From: Streptomyces bottropensis ATCC 25435
GTDB lineage: Bacteria > Actinomycetota > Actinomycetes > Streptomycetales > Streptomycetaceae
Reading direction: 5' to 3'
Assembly (NCBI RefSeq): GCF_000383595.1
Contig: NZ_KB911581.1
Location: 5,973,519 to 6,037,518 of the forward strand
Length of the DNA stretch: 64,000 nt
The notes under the pieces were generated by a model, which was not told the origin of the DNA, made no database searches, and saw nothing but the letters and a program-made list of their open reading frames with translations. The translations under genes and the position numbers were made by a program. Shown here piece by piece: positions 8,520-16,587 of the stretch (positions within the stretch are counted from its first letter, which is position 1; every line of letters begins with the position of its first letter).

Positions 8520-8831
8520 GCGGCCCTCGTCGCCCTCCTCGACCCGTCGGCCGTGCTGACCGCCGACGGAGGCGGCGCGGTCGGCGCCGTCCTGCGCCCG
8601 GTCGAGGGCGGTGCGCGCATCGCCCGGTACCTGGTCGCCATCGCCGACATGGCCCCTGGGCTCGAACTCCTGGAGCGGTCGGTCAACGGTGTGCCGGGCC
8701 TGGTGGCCCGGCGGGCCGGCATCGTGACGACCGTGGCCGCGTTCGGTGTCTCCGAAGGCCAGGTCACCCGGATCTGGGCGGTCCGCAACCCCGCGAAGCT
8801 GCGGCCGTGGGCGCGGGAGGGCGGGCTGTAG
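8514..8831 (+). pseudogene. ECF41/SigJ-type sigma factor C-terminal remnant
   Basis: The frame reads DIAALVALLDPSAVLTADGG and continues AVLRPVEGGARIARYLVAIA, VNGVPGLVARRAG and TRIWAVRNPAKLR. This is the SnoaL-like C-terminal domain typical of ECF41/SigJ-type RNA polymerase sigma factors. The sigma2 and sigma4 DNA- and core-binding regions, normally about 170 residues, are missing. Only the regulatory tail remains, so it cannot act as a sigma factor. The break point abuts the minus-strand membrane-protein fragment, giving another head-to-head double truncation like that at 506. Confidence 0.75.
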
Positions 8832-8876
8832 GGCACGTGTCCCTCCCCGGCTCCCGCCTCTCGGAGGGGCGCACGA

Positions 8877-8915
8877 CTCGGGCACCGGCGGGCATCTCCC
8901 CCACCGGTGCCCGAG
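8877..8915. terminator. Strong bidirectional hairpin terminator
   Basis: CTCGGGCACCGG (8877-8888) and CCGGTGCCCGAG (8904-8915) form a perfect 12-bp stem. It sits between the sigma-factor remnant and the end of the convergent P450 gene, so it would stop readthrough into or out of the catabolic island. Confidence 0.7.
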
Positions 8916-8921
8916 GGTGTG

Positions 8922-10226
8922 TCAGGCGAGGGTGACCTCGACCGGCAGCTTCTTGATGCCGTTGACGAAGTTGGAGCGCACGCGCGGCACGTCGCCGACG
9001 AGGCGGATGTCGGCGAGGCGCGGGATCAGCTCCTCGAACATGATGCGGATCTCCGTGCGGGCCAGCAGATTGCCCAGGCACAGGTGCGGGCTGCCCTTGC
9101 CGAAGGTGACGTGGTCGTTGTCGGCGCGGGCGACGTCGAAGTCGTACGGGTTGCCGAAGACCGCCTCGTCACGGTTGCCGGAGGCGTACCACATGACGAC
9201 CTTGTCGCCCTCCTTGACCTGCTTGCCGCCGAGTTCGACGTCACGGGTCGCGGTGCGGCGGAAGTGGTAGACGGGGGACGCCCAGCGCAGGAACTCCTCG
9301 GTGGCCGCCGGGATCAGTGACGGGTCCTCCTGGAGGCGGGCCAGCTGCTCCGGGTGCTGGAGCAGGGCCAGCATGGAGTGGGTGATGGTGTGGCGGGTGG
9401 TCTCGTTGCCGGCCACGACGAGGAGCAGGAAGTAGTTGTCGAAGTCCTGGGCGGAGAGCGGGACCCCGTCGCGCGGGGTGGTGTTGATCAGCTTGGACAC
9501 CAGGTCGGTGCCGTCGCCGCCGCGCCGCTGCCGGGCCAGTTCGCGGCCGTACTCGAAGACTTCGAGGGAGGCGGGCGAGCGGAAGGGCAGGTCGCGGTAG
9601 CGCTCGCTCTCCGCGCTGTGCAGCAGGACGTCCGCGTAGTCGGGGTCGGTGTTGCCGATGATGCGGTTGCCCCAGTCGATGAGGCGCTGGTTGTCCTCCG
9701 GCGGCACGTCCAGGAGCCGGGCGAGGACGTTGATGGGGAAGTCGGCGGAGACGTCGGCGACGAAGTCGAAGGTGCCCTTGGCGAGGGCCGTGTCGAGGGT
9801 GCGGGCGGTCAGGCCGCGCAGGAAGTCGGTGTAGCTGTTGATGACGTTCGCGCCGAACTGCCGCTGGATCACGCTGCGCAGCGCGCGGTGGCGGACGCCG
9901 TCCAGCTCCAGGATGGAGGCGCGGATCTTGATCTGGTCGTCGTCGACCTCCTCCAGGTTGACGAACCGGGTGGAGGTGAAGGTCTCGGCGTCCCGGTCGA
10001 CGCGGGCGATGTCGGCGTGCCGGGTCACCGCCCAGAAACCGGAGTTGGGGGCCTCCTCCGGCTGCCAGTGGACCGGGTCCTCGTGGCGCAGGGTGTGGAA
10101 CATGCGCCACGGGGTGACGCCGTCGGTGAACTTGTCGAGGTCGGCGAGGTCCACGTCGTCCAGCGGCATGGGTTCCTGGACGGCCTCGCGTACGAGGGCG
10201 GAGGGAAGGTGGGCGGATGTGGTCAT
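8922..10226 (-). CDS. Cytochrome P450
   Basis: 434 residues from the ATG at 10226 (GGGAGAA upstream). The oxygen-binding I-helix AGNETTRHT is at about 272-280, the ExxR pair EFLR at 311-314, and the heme loop FGKGSPHLCLGN has its Cys ligand at about 383. The overall sequence resembles bacterial CYP124/CYP125/CYP142-type P450s. It is a soluble monooxygenase needing electrons, and the ferredoxin and ferredoxin reductase divergent from it at 11813-13197 are the obvious donors. It follows the GlnA-like gene by 20 bp, so both are probably one transcript. A likely role is oxidation of the glutamylated or free amine substrate; this is inferred from context. Confidence 0.9.
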   Translation of the reverse strand: MTTSAHLPSALVREAVQEPMPLDDVDLADLDKFTDGVTPWRMFHTLRHEDPVHWQPEEAPNSGFWAVTRHADIARVDRDAETFTSTRFVNLEEVDDDQIKIRASILELDGVRHRALRSVIQRQFGANVINSYTDFLRGLTARTLDTALAKGTFDFVADVSADFPINVLARLLDVPPEDNQRLIDWGNRIIGNTDPDYADVLLHSAESERYRDLPFRSPASLEVFEYGRELARQRRGGDGTDLVSKLINTTPRDGVPLSAQDFDNYFLLLVVAGNETTRHTITHSMLALLQHPEQLARLQEDPSLIPAATEEFLRWASPVYHFRRTATRDVELGGKQVKEGDKVVMWYASGNRDEAVFGNPYDFDVARADNDHVTFGKGSPHLCLGNLLARTEIRIMFEELIPRLADIRLVGDVPRVRSNFVNGIKKLPVEVTLA

Positions 10227-10246
10227 GGCAGTGGTTCTCCCGGGCT

Positions 10247-11602
10247 TCACAGGTGGTAGGCGTACTCGGTGAACTCCCAGTCGGTGACGTGCCGTTGGAA
10301 GCGTTCGACCTCATCGCGCTTGTAGGTGAGGTACGAGGTGGTGAAGTCCTTGCCGAGGATCTCGGTGAGGGCGGTGTCCGCCTCCAGCGCGTCCAGGGCG
10401 GCGGGCAGGCTGGTCGGCAGCACGGCCGAGCGGGCGGTGTCGTAGCCGTAGCCCTCCAGCGGGGCGGGGGGTTCCCCACCCGCGCGGACGCCGAGCAGCG
10501 CGGCGGCGATCGTGCCGGCGATGAGCAGGTACGGGTTGGCGCCGGCGTCGCCGAGCCGCAGTTCGAGACGGGCTCCGGAGCCGCGCTCGGGCGGGATGCG
10601 GACCATGGCGCTGCGGTTGTCCAGGCCCCAGTCGATCAGCCAGGGCGCGAGGGTGTCGGGGCCGAACCGCTTGTAGGAGTTGATCGTGGGGTTGGCGAGG
10701 GCGGCGAGGGCCGGGGCGTGGGCGAGGACTCCGGCGACGGCGTGGCGGGCGGTGTCGGAGAGCCCGTACCGGCCCGCGGGGTCGTCGAAGGCGTTGTGGC
10801 CCCGCTCGTCGTCGCAGGACAGGTGGAGGTGGAAGCCGGAGCCGCCCGCGTCGTTGAAGGGCTTGGCCATGAAGGTGGCGAGGCGGCCCTCCTTTCGCGC
10901 GAGTTCCTTGACGGCGGCCTTGAAGCGGAAGGAGCGGTCGGCGGCCGAGAGGGCCTCTGAATGCGTCAGGTTGATCTCGAACTGGCCGCCGTCGAACTCG
11001 TGGTTGCCGTTGGTGACACCGATGCGCAGGTCACGGAGGTGGCGCAGGGTGCGCAGCAGGTGGTTGTCCGGGTCGGCGCGCAGGCCGGCCGTGTAGACGG
11101 CTCCGGTGGTGCCCGAGTAGCGCTTGAAGCCGCTCGGGGACGCGGGGTCCTCGTCGCAGAGGAAGTACTCCAGTTCGGGGCCGACGACCGGGCGCAGGCC
11201 CTGCTCGGCCGAGCGGGCCAGCACCGAGCGCAGCAGGTCGCGCGGGGACTCGGGGGCGGGTGCCCCGGTGGCCGGGTCGATGGTCTCGCCGAGGCAGGTG
11301 GCGACGCCCGGCTCCCACGGCAGGGCGATCAGGGTGTCGAGGTCGGGGCGCACATGGATGTCGGGCAGACCGGCGTCCAGGCCCCCGGCGACGGGGACGA
11401 CATCGCCCTGCGGGGAGGTGTGGTAGACGGCCCGGCAGAAGGTGAGCCCGTGCTCGCACGCCGTCGGCAGCTGGTCGAGCAGTACGTCGCGGGCACGGTC
11501 GGTGCCGATGAGGTCGGGGTAGATCACCCGGACCACGTCGATGCCCTCTGCGGCCAGCCGCTCCTGGTGATGTCCGACGGCCGGCGTTTCAGATGCGCTC
11601 AC
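10247..11602 (-). CDS. Glutamine-synthetase-like gamma-glutamyl amine ligase
   Basis: 451 residues from a GTG start with AGGAG 9-10 bases upstream. GS-fold motifs are visible: GPELEYFL (141-148), HEFDGGQFEIN (201-211), GSGFHLHLS (254-262), NPTINSYKRF, NRSAMVRIP and LELRLGDAGANPYL. It lacks the adenylylation loop and length of true GlnA. It groups by eye with PuuA/GlnA3/GlnA4-type enzymes that attach glutamate to amines using ATP. It heads a transcript with the P450 and faces the ferredoxin operon across a promoter region with two matching operators. The PuuC- and PuuD-like genes at 19901-22131 support a gamma-glutamylation route. Confidence 0.83.
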   Translation of the reverse strand: MSASETPAVGHHQERLAAEGIDVVRVIYPDLIGTDRARDVLLDQLPTACEHGLTFCRAVYHTSPQGDVVPVAGGLDAGLPDIHVRPDLDTLIALPWEPGVATCLGETIDPATGAPAPESPRDLLRSVLARSAEQGLRPVVGPELEYFLCDEDPASPSGFKRYSGTTGAVYTAGLRADPDNHLLRTLRHLRDLRIGVTNGNHEFDGGQFEINLTHSEALSAADRSFRFKAAVKELARKEGRLATFMAKPFNDAGGSGFHLHLSCDDERGHNAFDDPAGRYGLSDTARHAVAGVLAHAPALAALANPTINSYKRFGPDTLAPWLIDWGLDNRSAMVRIPPERGSGARLELRLGDAGANPYLLIAGTIAAALLGVRAGGEPPAPLEGYGYDTARSAVLPTSLPAALDALEADTALTEILGKDFTTSYLTYKRDEVERFQRHVTDWEFTEYAYHL

Positions 11603-11628
11603 CGTTGTCTCCTAGACGACTGGGGCCG

Positions 11629-11648
11629 ATTGTTTGATGCCAAACGAT
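11629..11648. promoter_or_regulatory. Operator A of the catabolic island
   Basis: ATTGTTTGATGCCAAACGAT is an imperfect palindrome TTGTTT-N6-AAACGA located 27-46 bp before the GTG of the GlnA-like gene, where it would overlap the -10 or start site of the leftward promoter. The same pattern recurs at 11736 and 18317. The TetR encoded at 17491 is the best candidate binder. Confidence 0.65.
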
Positions 11649-11709
11649 AAGAACGTCTTCCTCGGCCCGCAAGGGGTCGGCCACAAAAAATTATCCACCT
11701 GGACAGGTA

Positions 11710-11738
11710 TTGACCAGGGGGTGGCGGCTTCCTATGTT
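11710..11738 (+). promoter_or_regulatory. Promoter of the ferredoxin operon
   Basis: TTGACC at 11710-11715, a 17-bp spacer and TATGTT at 11733-11738 form a good sigma-70-type promoter. Its -10 overlaps operator B, as expected for repression. The leader before the ferredoxin ATG is about 68 bases. Confidence 0.6.
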
Positions 11739-11755
11739 GTTTGAAGCCAAACGAG
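11736..11755. promoter_or_regulatory. Operator B of the catabolic island
   Basis: GTTGTTTGAAGCCAAACGAG has the same TTGTTT-N6-AAACGA layout as operator A and shares the half GCCAAACGA exactly. It overlaps the -10 and start region of the rightward promoter. Confidence 0.65.
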
Positions 11756-11812
11756 ATGCTTCGTCATCGGCTTCCACCCCGCCCGACGCCCTGAATCCCA
11801 GGAGGACCGGCC

Positions 11813-12001
11813 ATGAAGGTCGTCGTCGACATGAACAAGTGCCAGGACCACGGACAGTGCGTCTTCGCCGCCCCCGACGTCTTCCAGCTCGACGAGAACG
11901 GGCGCCTGGCCTACGTCAGCGACCCCGACGACGCGCTCCTCGACGAGGTCGAGGAAGCCGCCGACGTCTGTCCGCTCCAGGCCATCCGGATCGAGGGCTG
12001 A
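11813..12001 (+). CDS. [3Fe-4S]-type ferredoxin, P450 partner
   Basis: 62 residues. Cluster ligands are Cys10, Cys16 and Cys53, with His13 in the CQDHGQC motif in place of the second cysteine of a 4Fe cluster; this is typical of actinobacterial P450 ferredoxins. It is a small acidic cytoplasmic electron carrier. It is first in the rightward operon, 5 bp before the reductase, and divergent from the P450 transcript, so it should carry electrons from the reductase to that P450. Confidence 0.92.
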   Translation: MKVVVDMNKCQDHGQCVFAAPDVFQLDENGRLAYVSDPDDALLDEVEEAADVCPLQAIRIEG

Positions 12002-12006
12002 GCGCC

Positions 12007-13197
12007 ATGACAGCACGCGTGGTCGTCGCGGGCGCCTCCCTGGCCGGTCTGCGCGCCGCCGAACAGCTGCGGGCCGCGGGATGGACGGGGCCGGTCACCG
12101 TCGTCGGCGACGAGCCGCACATGCCCTACAACCGGCCCCCGCTCTCCAAGGAGGTGCTGGCCGGAAAGGCGCCCTTCGAGTCGCTCGCCCTCCGTCCCCG
12201 CGCGAGCGTGGCCGACGTGGAGTGGCGGCTCGGCACCAAGGTCGTCGCCGCGCGCCTCGACGAGCGGACCGTCGCACTGGACGACGGCTCGTCGCTGTCC
12301 TACGACGCCCTGGTCGTCGCCACCGGCGTGCGGCCCCGCCGCCTGGACTGCCCCGGCCCGCTCGCCGGGCGCCACACGGTCCGTACGCCGGCCGACGCGC
12401 AGGGCCTGCGCGAGGAGCTGACCCGGCCCGGTGCCCGGGTGGTCGTGGTCGGCGCCGGGTTCATCGGCTGCGAGGTCGCCGCCACGGCCGTGGGTCTCGG
12501 GGTCGCCGAGGTGACCGTGGTCGATCCGCTGCCGCTGCCCATGGTCGGTCCGCTCGGTGACCTACTCGGACGCGCGCTGCTGCGGCGGCACGAGGAGCGC
12601 GGGGTGCGGTTCGCGCTCGGCACGGGTGTCGCCGGTTTCGAGGGCGAGGACCGGGTCACGGGTGTGGTGCTCGGCGACGGGACCGTCCTGCCCGCCGACG
12701 TGGTGGTGGAGTCGGTCGGCTCTCTCGCCAACGTCGAGTGGCTGGAGGGCAACGGCCTCGATCTGTCCGACGGCGTGCTCACCTGCGAGCAGCTGCGGGT
12801 CGGCGGACGCCCCGAGGTGGTCGCCGTCGGCGATGTGGCCCGCTTCCCCAACGCCCGCTACGACGGCGTGCCCCGCCGCGTCGAGCACTGGTCGATCCCC
12901 ACGGACACCGCCAAGCACGCGGCGAAGGTCCTCACCGGCGCCGAGTTGCCCCCCTTCGCGCCGCTGCCGACGTTCTGGAGCGACCAGCACGACTTCCGCC
13001 TGCAGTCCTTCGGCGCACCGGTCCTCGGCCGGGACGACGTACGGGTCCTGGAGGGCGATCCCGCCGGGGACGTCCTGGCCGGCTACCACCACGGCGGCCG
13101 GCTGGTCGGGGTCGTCGCGCTCGGCGGCCCCGCCACCGTGTCCGCCGCCGCCCGCCACCGCGCCGAACTGCTCAAGCAGCCCGCCCTCACCGCGTAA
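12007..13197 (+). CDS. Ferredoxin reductase (FAD/NAD(P)-dependent)
   Basis: 396 residues. An FAD-binding motif VVVAGASLAGLRAAEQLRAA lies at the N-terminus, a second NAD(P) motif VVVVGAGFIGCEVAATA near 148-164, and the FAD motif EVVAVGDVARFPN near 275. The protein has the rhodocoxin/putidaredoxin reductase fold. It transfers electrons from NAD(P)H to the ferredoxin encoded 5 bp upstream. With the P450 and ferredoxin it makes a complete three-component monooxygenase inside the island. Confidence 0.9.
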   Translation: MTARVVVAGASLAGLRAAEQLRAAGWTGPVTVVGDEPHMPYNRPPLSKEVLAGKAPFESLALRPRASVADVEWRLGTKVVAARLDERTVALDDGSSLSYDALVVATGVRPRRLDCPGPLAGRHTVRTPADAQGLREELTRPGARVVVVGAGFIGCEVAATAVGLGVAEVTVVDPLPLPMVGPLGDLLGRALLRRHEERGVRFALGTGVAGFEGEDRVTGVVLGDGTVLPADVVVESVGSLANVEWLEGNGLDLSDGVLTCEQLRVGGRPEVVAVGDVARFPNARYDGVPRRVEHWSIPTDTAKHAAKVLTGAELPPFAPLPTFWSDQHDFRLQSFGAPVLGRDDVRVLEGDPAGDVLAGYHHGGRLVGVVALGGPATVSAAARHRAELLKQPALTA

Positions 13198-13211
13198 GGA
13201 TCCCCCTGACC

Positions 13212-14024
13212 ATGACCAGTGTCCGTGGATACTTCCACCCCAAGACCGCGAGCGGTGCCTCGTCGCTGATCCCGTCGCCGCCGTGGCGCTACTCGGGCGA
13301 TCTGCTCACCGTCGAGTACCGCACCGATCCCGCGCGGGTGCGTGAACTGCTGCCGGAGCCGCTGGAACTGGCCGAGGAGGACCCCGGCGCGGTCGCGCTG
13401 ATCTGGGCCGACTGGCAGTCCTGCTCGGCTTCGGGCGCGGAACTGCTCGACCCGGTGCTCTCCCAGTACAAGGAGGCCTTCGCCGTCGTCCGCTGCCGGT
13501 ACAAGGGGCTGACCTACTCGCGGTGCGTCCACATCTGGGTCGACAAGGACTTCGCGATCGCGCGCGGGCTGCACCAGGGGTATCCGAAGAAGCTGGGGTC
13601 CATCCACCAGACGCGGCCGCACCCCTTCGGACCCGCCCCGCGGATCGAGGCGGGGGCGCGCTTCGGGGCGACGCTTGCGGCCGCCGACCGGCGGCTCGCG
13701 CAGACCGTGGTGACGCTGCGGGAACCGTCGGAGACGAACGGGTTCGTGAACGCCCACCCCATGGCGCACCACCGCTGGCTGCCGTCGATCGAGAAGGGCA
13801 AGGGCCTGGCGCTGGACGAGCTGATCGAGACCGGCGCCGCCTCCTTCGAGGGCGGTCAGCCGTGGGTCGGCGAGGCCGAGCTGGAGCTTTTCGAGGCGCC
13901 GACCGAGGAGTTGGCCCGCCTGTCGGTCGAGGAGCCGATCGCCGCGTACTACCGGCAGGTCGGGGTCGTCTGGGACGGCGGGCGGCTGCTGGAGTCCGGG
14001 CTGTCGGGCGCGCTCGCCGAGTAG
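13212..14024 (+). CDS. Acetoacetate-decarboxylase-fold enzyme
   Basis: 270 residues of the ADC superfamily. The Schiff-base lysine pair of acetoacetate decarboxylase is kept as QGYPKKLGSI (Lys126-Lys127), so the protein is probably catalytic. Some ADC-fold enzymes are known to act as decarboxylases, others as dehydratase-aldolases or cyclases on pyruvate-derived intermediates. Here it sits between the electron-transfer genes and the meta-cleavage genes. It could supply the hydratase or aldolase-like step that no other gene in the window covers; that is inference. It starts 14 bp after the reductase. Confidence 0.82.
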   Translation: MTSVRGYFHPKTASGASSLIPSPPWRYSGDLLTVEYRTDPARVRELLPEPLELAEEDPGAVALIWADWQSCSASGAELLDPVLSQYKEAFAVVRCRYKGLTYSRCVHIWVDKDFAIARGLHQGYPKKLGSIHQTRPHPFGPAPRIEAGARFGATLAAADRRLAQTVVTLREPSETNGFVNAHPMAHHRWLPSIEKGKGLALDELIETGAASFEGGQPWVGEAELELFEAPTEELARLSVEEPIAAYYRQVGVVWDGGRLLESGLSGALAE

Positions 14025-14170
14025 AGCCGCCGGTCGCGCGCGGGTCGAGTACAGCCGTCGGCGCGGGCCGTCCGTGGCCGGTCGCGTCCACGCGGCCCAC
14101 CGCCCGTCGCGACACTCCCGCGCCCCCAGCCGAGCGGGTCCGCACCTCTCCCGAGAAGGAATCCTCTTTC

Positions 14171-15631
14171 ATGTCTGACAAAATCACCGTCGCCGGCGTC
14201 TCCGTCGACACCCGGCACTGGATCGGCGGGCGGCGGGTCGCCTCCGCCGAGACCTTCACCGACGTCTCCCCCATCGACGGCCGGGTCCTCGGCGAGATCG
14301 CCCGCGCCGGGACCGCCGAGGTCGAGGCCGCCGTCGCGGCCGCCCGTGCGGCGTTCCCCGGCTGGGCCGCCACCTCCCCCGCCGAACGCGCCCGCGTCCT
14401 GCACGCCGTCGCCGACGGGGTCGAGAAGCGGATCGAGGAGCTGGCGATCGTCGAGACCAACGACAACGGGGCGCTGCTGCGCTCGCACCGGCGGGGTGTG
14501 ATGCCGCGCGTGGCGCACAACTTCCGGTTCTTCGCCGACTGGCTGCTCACACTGGCGCACGAGGACTTCGACACGCGCGGGCACACCAACAAGGTGAGCT
14601 GGGACCCGGCCGGCCCGTCCGTGCTGATCACGCCGTGGAACGCGCCGCTGATGCTGGCCACCTGGAAGGTCGCCCCGGCCCTGGCCGCCGGCAACACGGT
14701 GATCCTCAAGCCCGCCGAGTGGACCCCGCTGACCGCCTCGCTGCTGGCGGACATCGCCGCCGAGGCGGGACTGCCCGCCGGAGTGCTCAACGTCGTGCAG
14801 GGGTACGGCTCGGAGATCGGTGACGCGCTCACCTCGCACCCGGACGTGCGGCGGATCAGCTTCACCGGGTCGGTGCCCACGGCCAGGCGGATCGCCGCCT
14901 CGGCGGCGCCGAACCTCACCCCGCTCAGCCTCGAACTGGGCGGCAAATCACCGCTGGTGGTCTTCGCGGACGCCGATCTGGACCTGGCCGTGGACCTCGC
15001 GGTGGAGCAGTACGACAACGCCGGGCAGGTCTGCCTCGCGGCCACGCGGTTCCTGGTCGAGGAGTCGGTCGCCGAGGAGTTCACCGGTCGGTTCGTGGCG
15101 AAGGCGTCGGCGCTGAAGCAGGGCGACCCGCGCGAGGAGGCCACCGACATCGGGCCCAACATCCACCCCCGGCAGCTGGAGAAGATCGACGGCTTCGTGC
15201 GGCGGGCCGTGGCCGACGGGGCCCGGGCGGTCATCGGCGGGCACCCCGGGCAGGGGCGGTACTACGCGCCCACCCTGCTCACCGATGTCGCCCAGGACTC
15301 GGAGATCGTGCAGGAGGAGGTCTTCGGGCCGGTGCTGACCCTGCAGACCTTCACGGGCGAGGACGAGGCGGTCCGGCTCGCCAACGACACCCGCTTCGGA
15401 CTGGCCGCCACCCTCGTCACCGGTGACACCGAGCGCGCCGCCCGGGTGACCGAGCGGCTGGTGGCGGGCACGGTGTGGGTGAACTGCTTCTTCGTCCGCG
15501 ACCTCCAGGCCCCCTTCGGCGGCTCCCGGCACTCCGGGGTCGGCCGCGAGGGCGGCACCTGGAGCTTCGACTTCTACTGCGACGTGAAGAACACCGTGAC
15601 CGCGCCGAACGGATGGAACAACCATGGGTGA
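14171..15631 (+). CDS. 5-carboxymethyl-2-hydroxymuconate semialdehyde dehydrogenase-like ALDH
   Basis: 486 residues from the ATG at 14171. ALDH catalytic residues are Asn157 (WNAP), Glu255 (LELGGKSP) and Cys288 (NAGQVCLAA). The C-terminal segment RDLQAPFGGSRHSGVGREGG is the pattern seen in HpaE/HpcC enzymes, which oxidise the ring-cleavage semialdehyde of homoprotocatechuate. Its last codons overlap the dioxygenase start by 8 bases (ATGGGTGA), implying translational coupling with the enzyme that would make its substrate. A gap of 146 bp precedes it, without a clear promoter. Confidence 0.85.
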   Translation: MSDKITVAGVSVDTRHWIGGRRVASAETFTDVSPIDGRVLGEIARAGTAEVEAAVAAARAAFPGWAATSPAERARVLHAVADGVEKRIEELAIVETNDNGALLRSHRRGVMPRVAHNFRFFADWLLTLAHEDFDTRGHTNKVSWDPAGPSVLITPWNAPLMLATWKVAPALAAGNTVILKPAEWTPLTASLLADIAAEAGLPAGVLNVVQGYGSEIGDALTSHPDVRRISFTGSVPTARRIAASAAPNLTPLSLELGGKSPLVVFADADLDLAVDLAVEQYDNAGQVCLAATRFLVEESVAEEFTGRFVAKASALKQGDPREEATDIGPNIHPRQLEKIDGFVRRAVADGARAVIGGHPGQGRYYAPTLLTDVAQDSEIVQEEVFGPVLTLQTFTGEDEAVRLANDTRFGLAATLVTGDTERAARVTERLVAGTVWVNCFFVRDLQAPFGGSRHSGVGREGGTWSFDFYCDVKNTVTAPNGWNNHG

Positions 15632-16568
15632 GATCGTCGGGGCGGGGCTCCTCGCCCACGTCCCCACCATCGTCCTGCCGCAGGCCGACCGGCTGGAGCT
15701 GAACGAGGGCAGGGAGATCACCCTCGTCACCGGCCTGCGGCAGCTGCGCGAGGACGTCTTCTCCCGCGACGACTACGACACCGTCGTGGTCCTCGACTCG
15801 CACTGGGCGACGACCGTCGAGTTCGTGGTCACCGCGCAAGCGCGCCGGGCCGGCCTCTTCACCTCCGAGGAGTTGCCGCGCGGGATGTGCCGGATGCCCT
15901 ACGACTTCCCCGGCGACCCCGAACTGGCCCGGAACATCGAGCGGTTCGCGGACCGGCACGGCACCTGGATCACCGCGATCGAGGACGAGTACCTGCCGAT
16001 CTACTACGCCACGATCAACCTGTGGAAGTTCCTCGGCGAGGGTCTGCCCGACAAGCGCTGGGTGACCATCGGCGTCTGCCAGACCGGCGACATGGAGGAC
16101 CATCTGCGGCTCGGGCGGGCGCTCGCCGACGGCATCGCCGCCACCCCCGGGCGACGGGTCCTGCTCATCGCCTCCGGCGCCCTCTCGCACACCTTCTGGC
16201 CGCTGCGCCAGCTGCGCGACCACGAGTCCAGCGACCCGGCGCACATCTTCACACCCGAGGCGCGCGAGGCCGACCGCGAGCGCATCTCCTGGTTCAAGGA
16301 GGGCCGGCACGACAAGGTCCTCGACACCATGGACGAGTTCTGGAAGTACAAGCCCGAGGCCAGGTTCTTCCACTACCTGATGATGGCGGGCGCGCTCGGC
16401 GAACAGGCCTGTGTCGCCAGGGCCCGGCAGTACGGGGAGTACGAGAACTCCATCGGCACCGGACAGGTGCACCTGTGGTTCGACCGCCCGGCCCACGGCT
16501 GGACCGGCGACGACAGCGGCGCCACGTCCACGGCCGCCGGCCCGCACGACCCTCACACCCGCGACTAG
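15624..16568 (+). CDS. Class III extradiol ring-cleavage dioxygenase (HpaD/HpcB-like)
   Basis: 314 residues of the LigB superfamily. The pattern of metal and acid-base residues matches the HpcB type: His12 in LAHVP, His60 in DSHW, His189 in SGALSH, and a Glu in GEYENSIGTGQV (272/274) near the C-terminus. Such enzymes use Fe(II) and O2 to open catechols next to the diol, classically 3,4-dihydroxyphenylacetate. It overlaps the HpaE-like gene upstream and is followed by an FAH-family gene, giving the core of a meta-cleavage branch. The true catechol is not known. Confidence 0.87.
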   Translation: MGEIVGAGLLAHVPTIVLPQADRLELNEGREITLVTGLRQLREDVFSRDDYDTVVVLDSHWATTVEFVVTAQARRAGLFTSEELPRGMCRMPYDFPGDPELARNIERFADRHGTWITAIEDEYLPIYYATINLWKFLGEGLPDKRWVTIGVCQTGDMEDHLRLGRALADGIAATPGRRVLLIASGALSHTFWPLRQLRDHESSDPAHIFTPEAREADRERISWFKEGRHDKVLDTMDEFWKYKPEARFFHYLMMAGALGEQACVARARQYGEYENSIGTGQVHLWFDRPAHGWTGDDSGATSTAAGPHDPHTRD

Positions 16569-16587
16569 CCCCACCCCTGGAGCCCTC

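Noticed and set aside
8453-8836. 127-residue minus-strand frame covering the sigma-factor remnant
   Set aside because: Only its last 20 residues look membrane-protein-like; the rest is antisense to the SnoaL-like domain.
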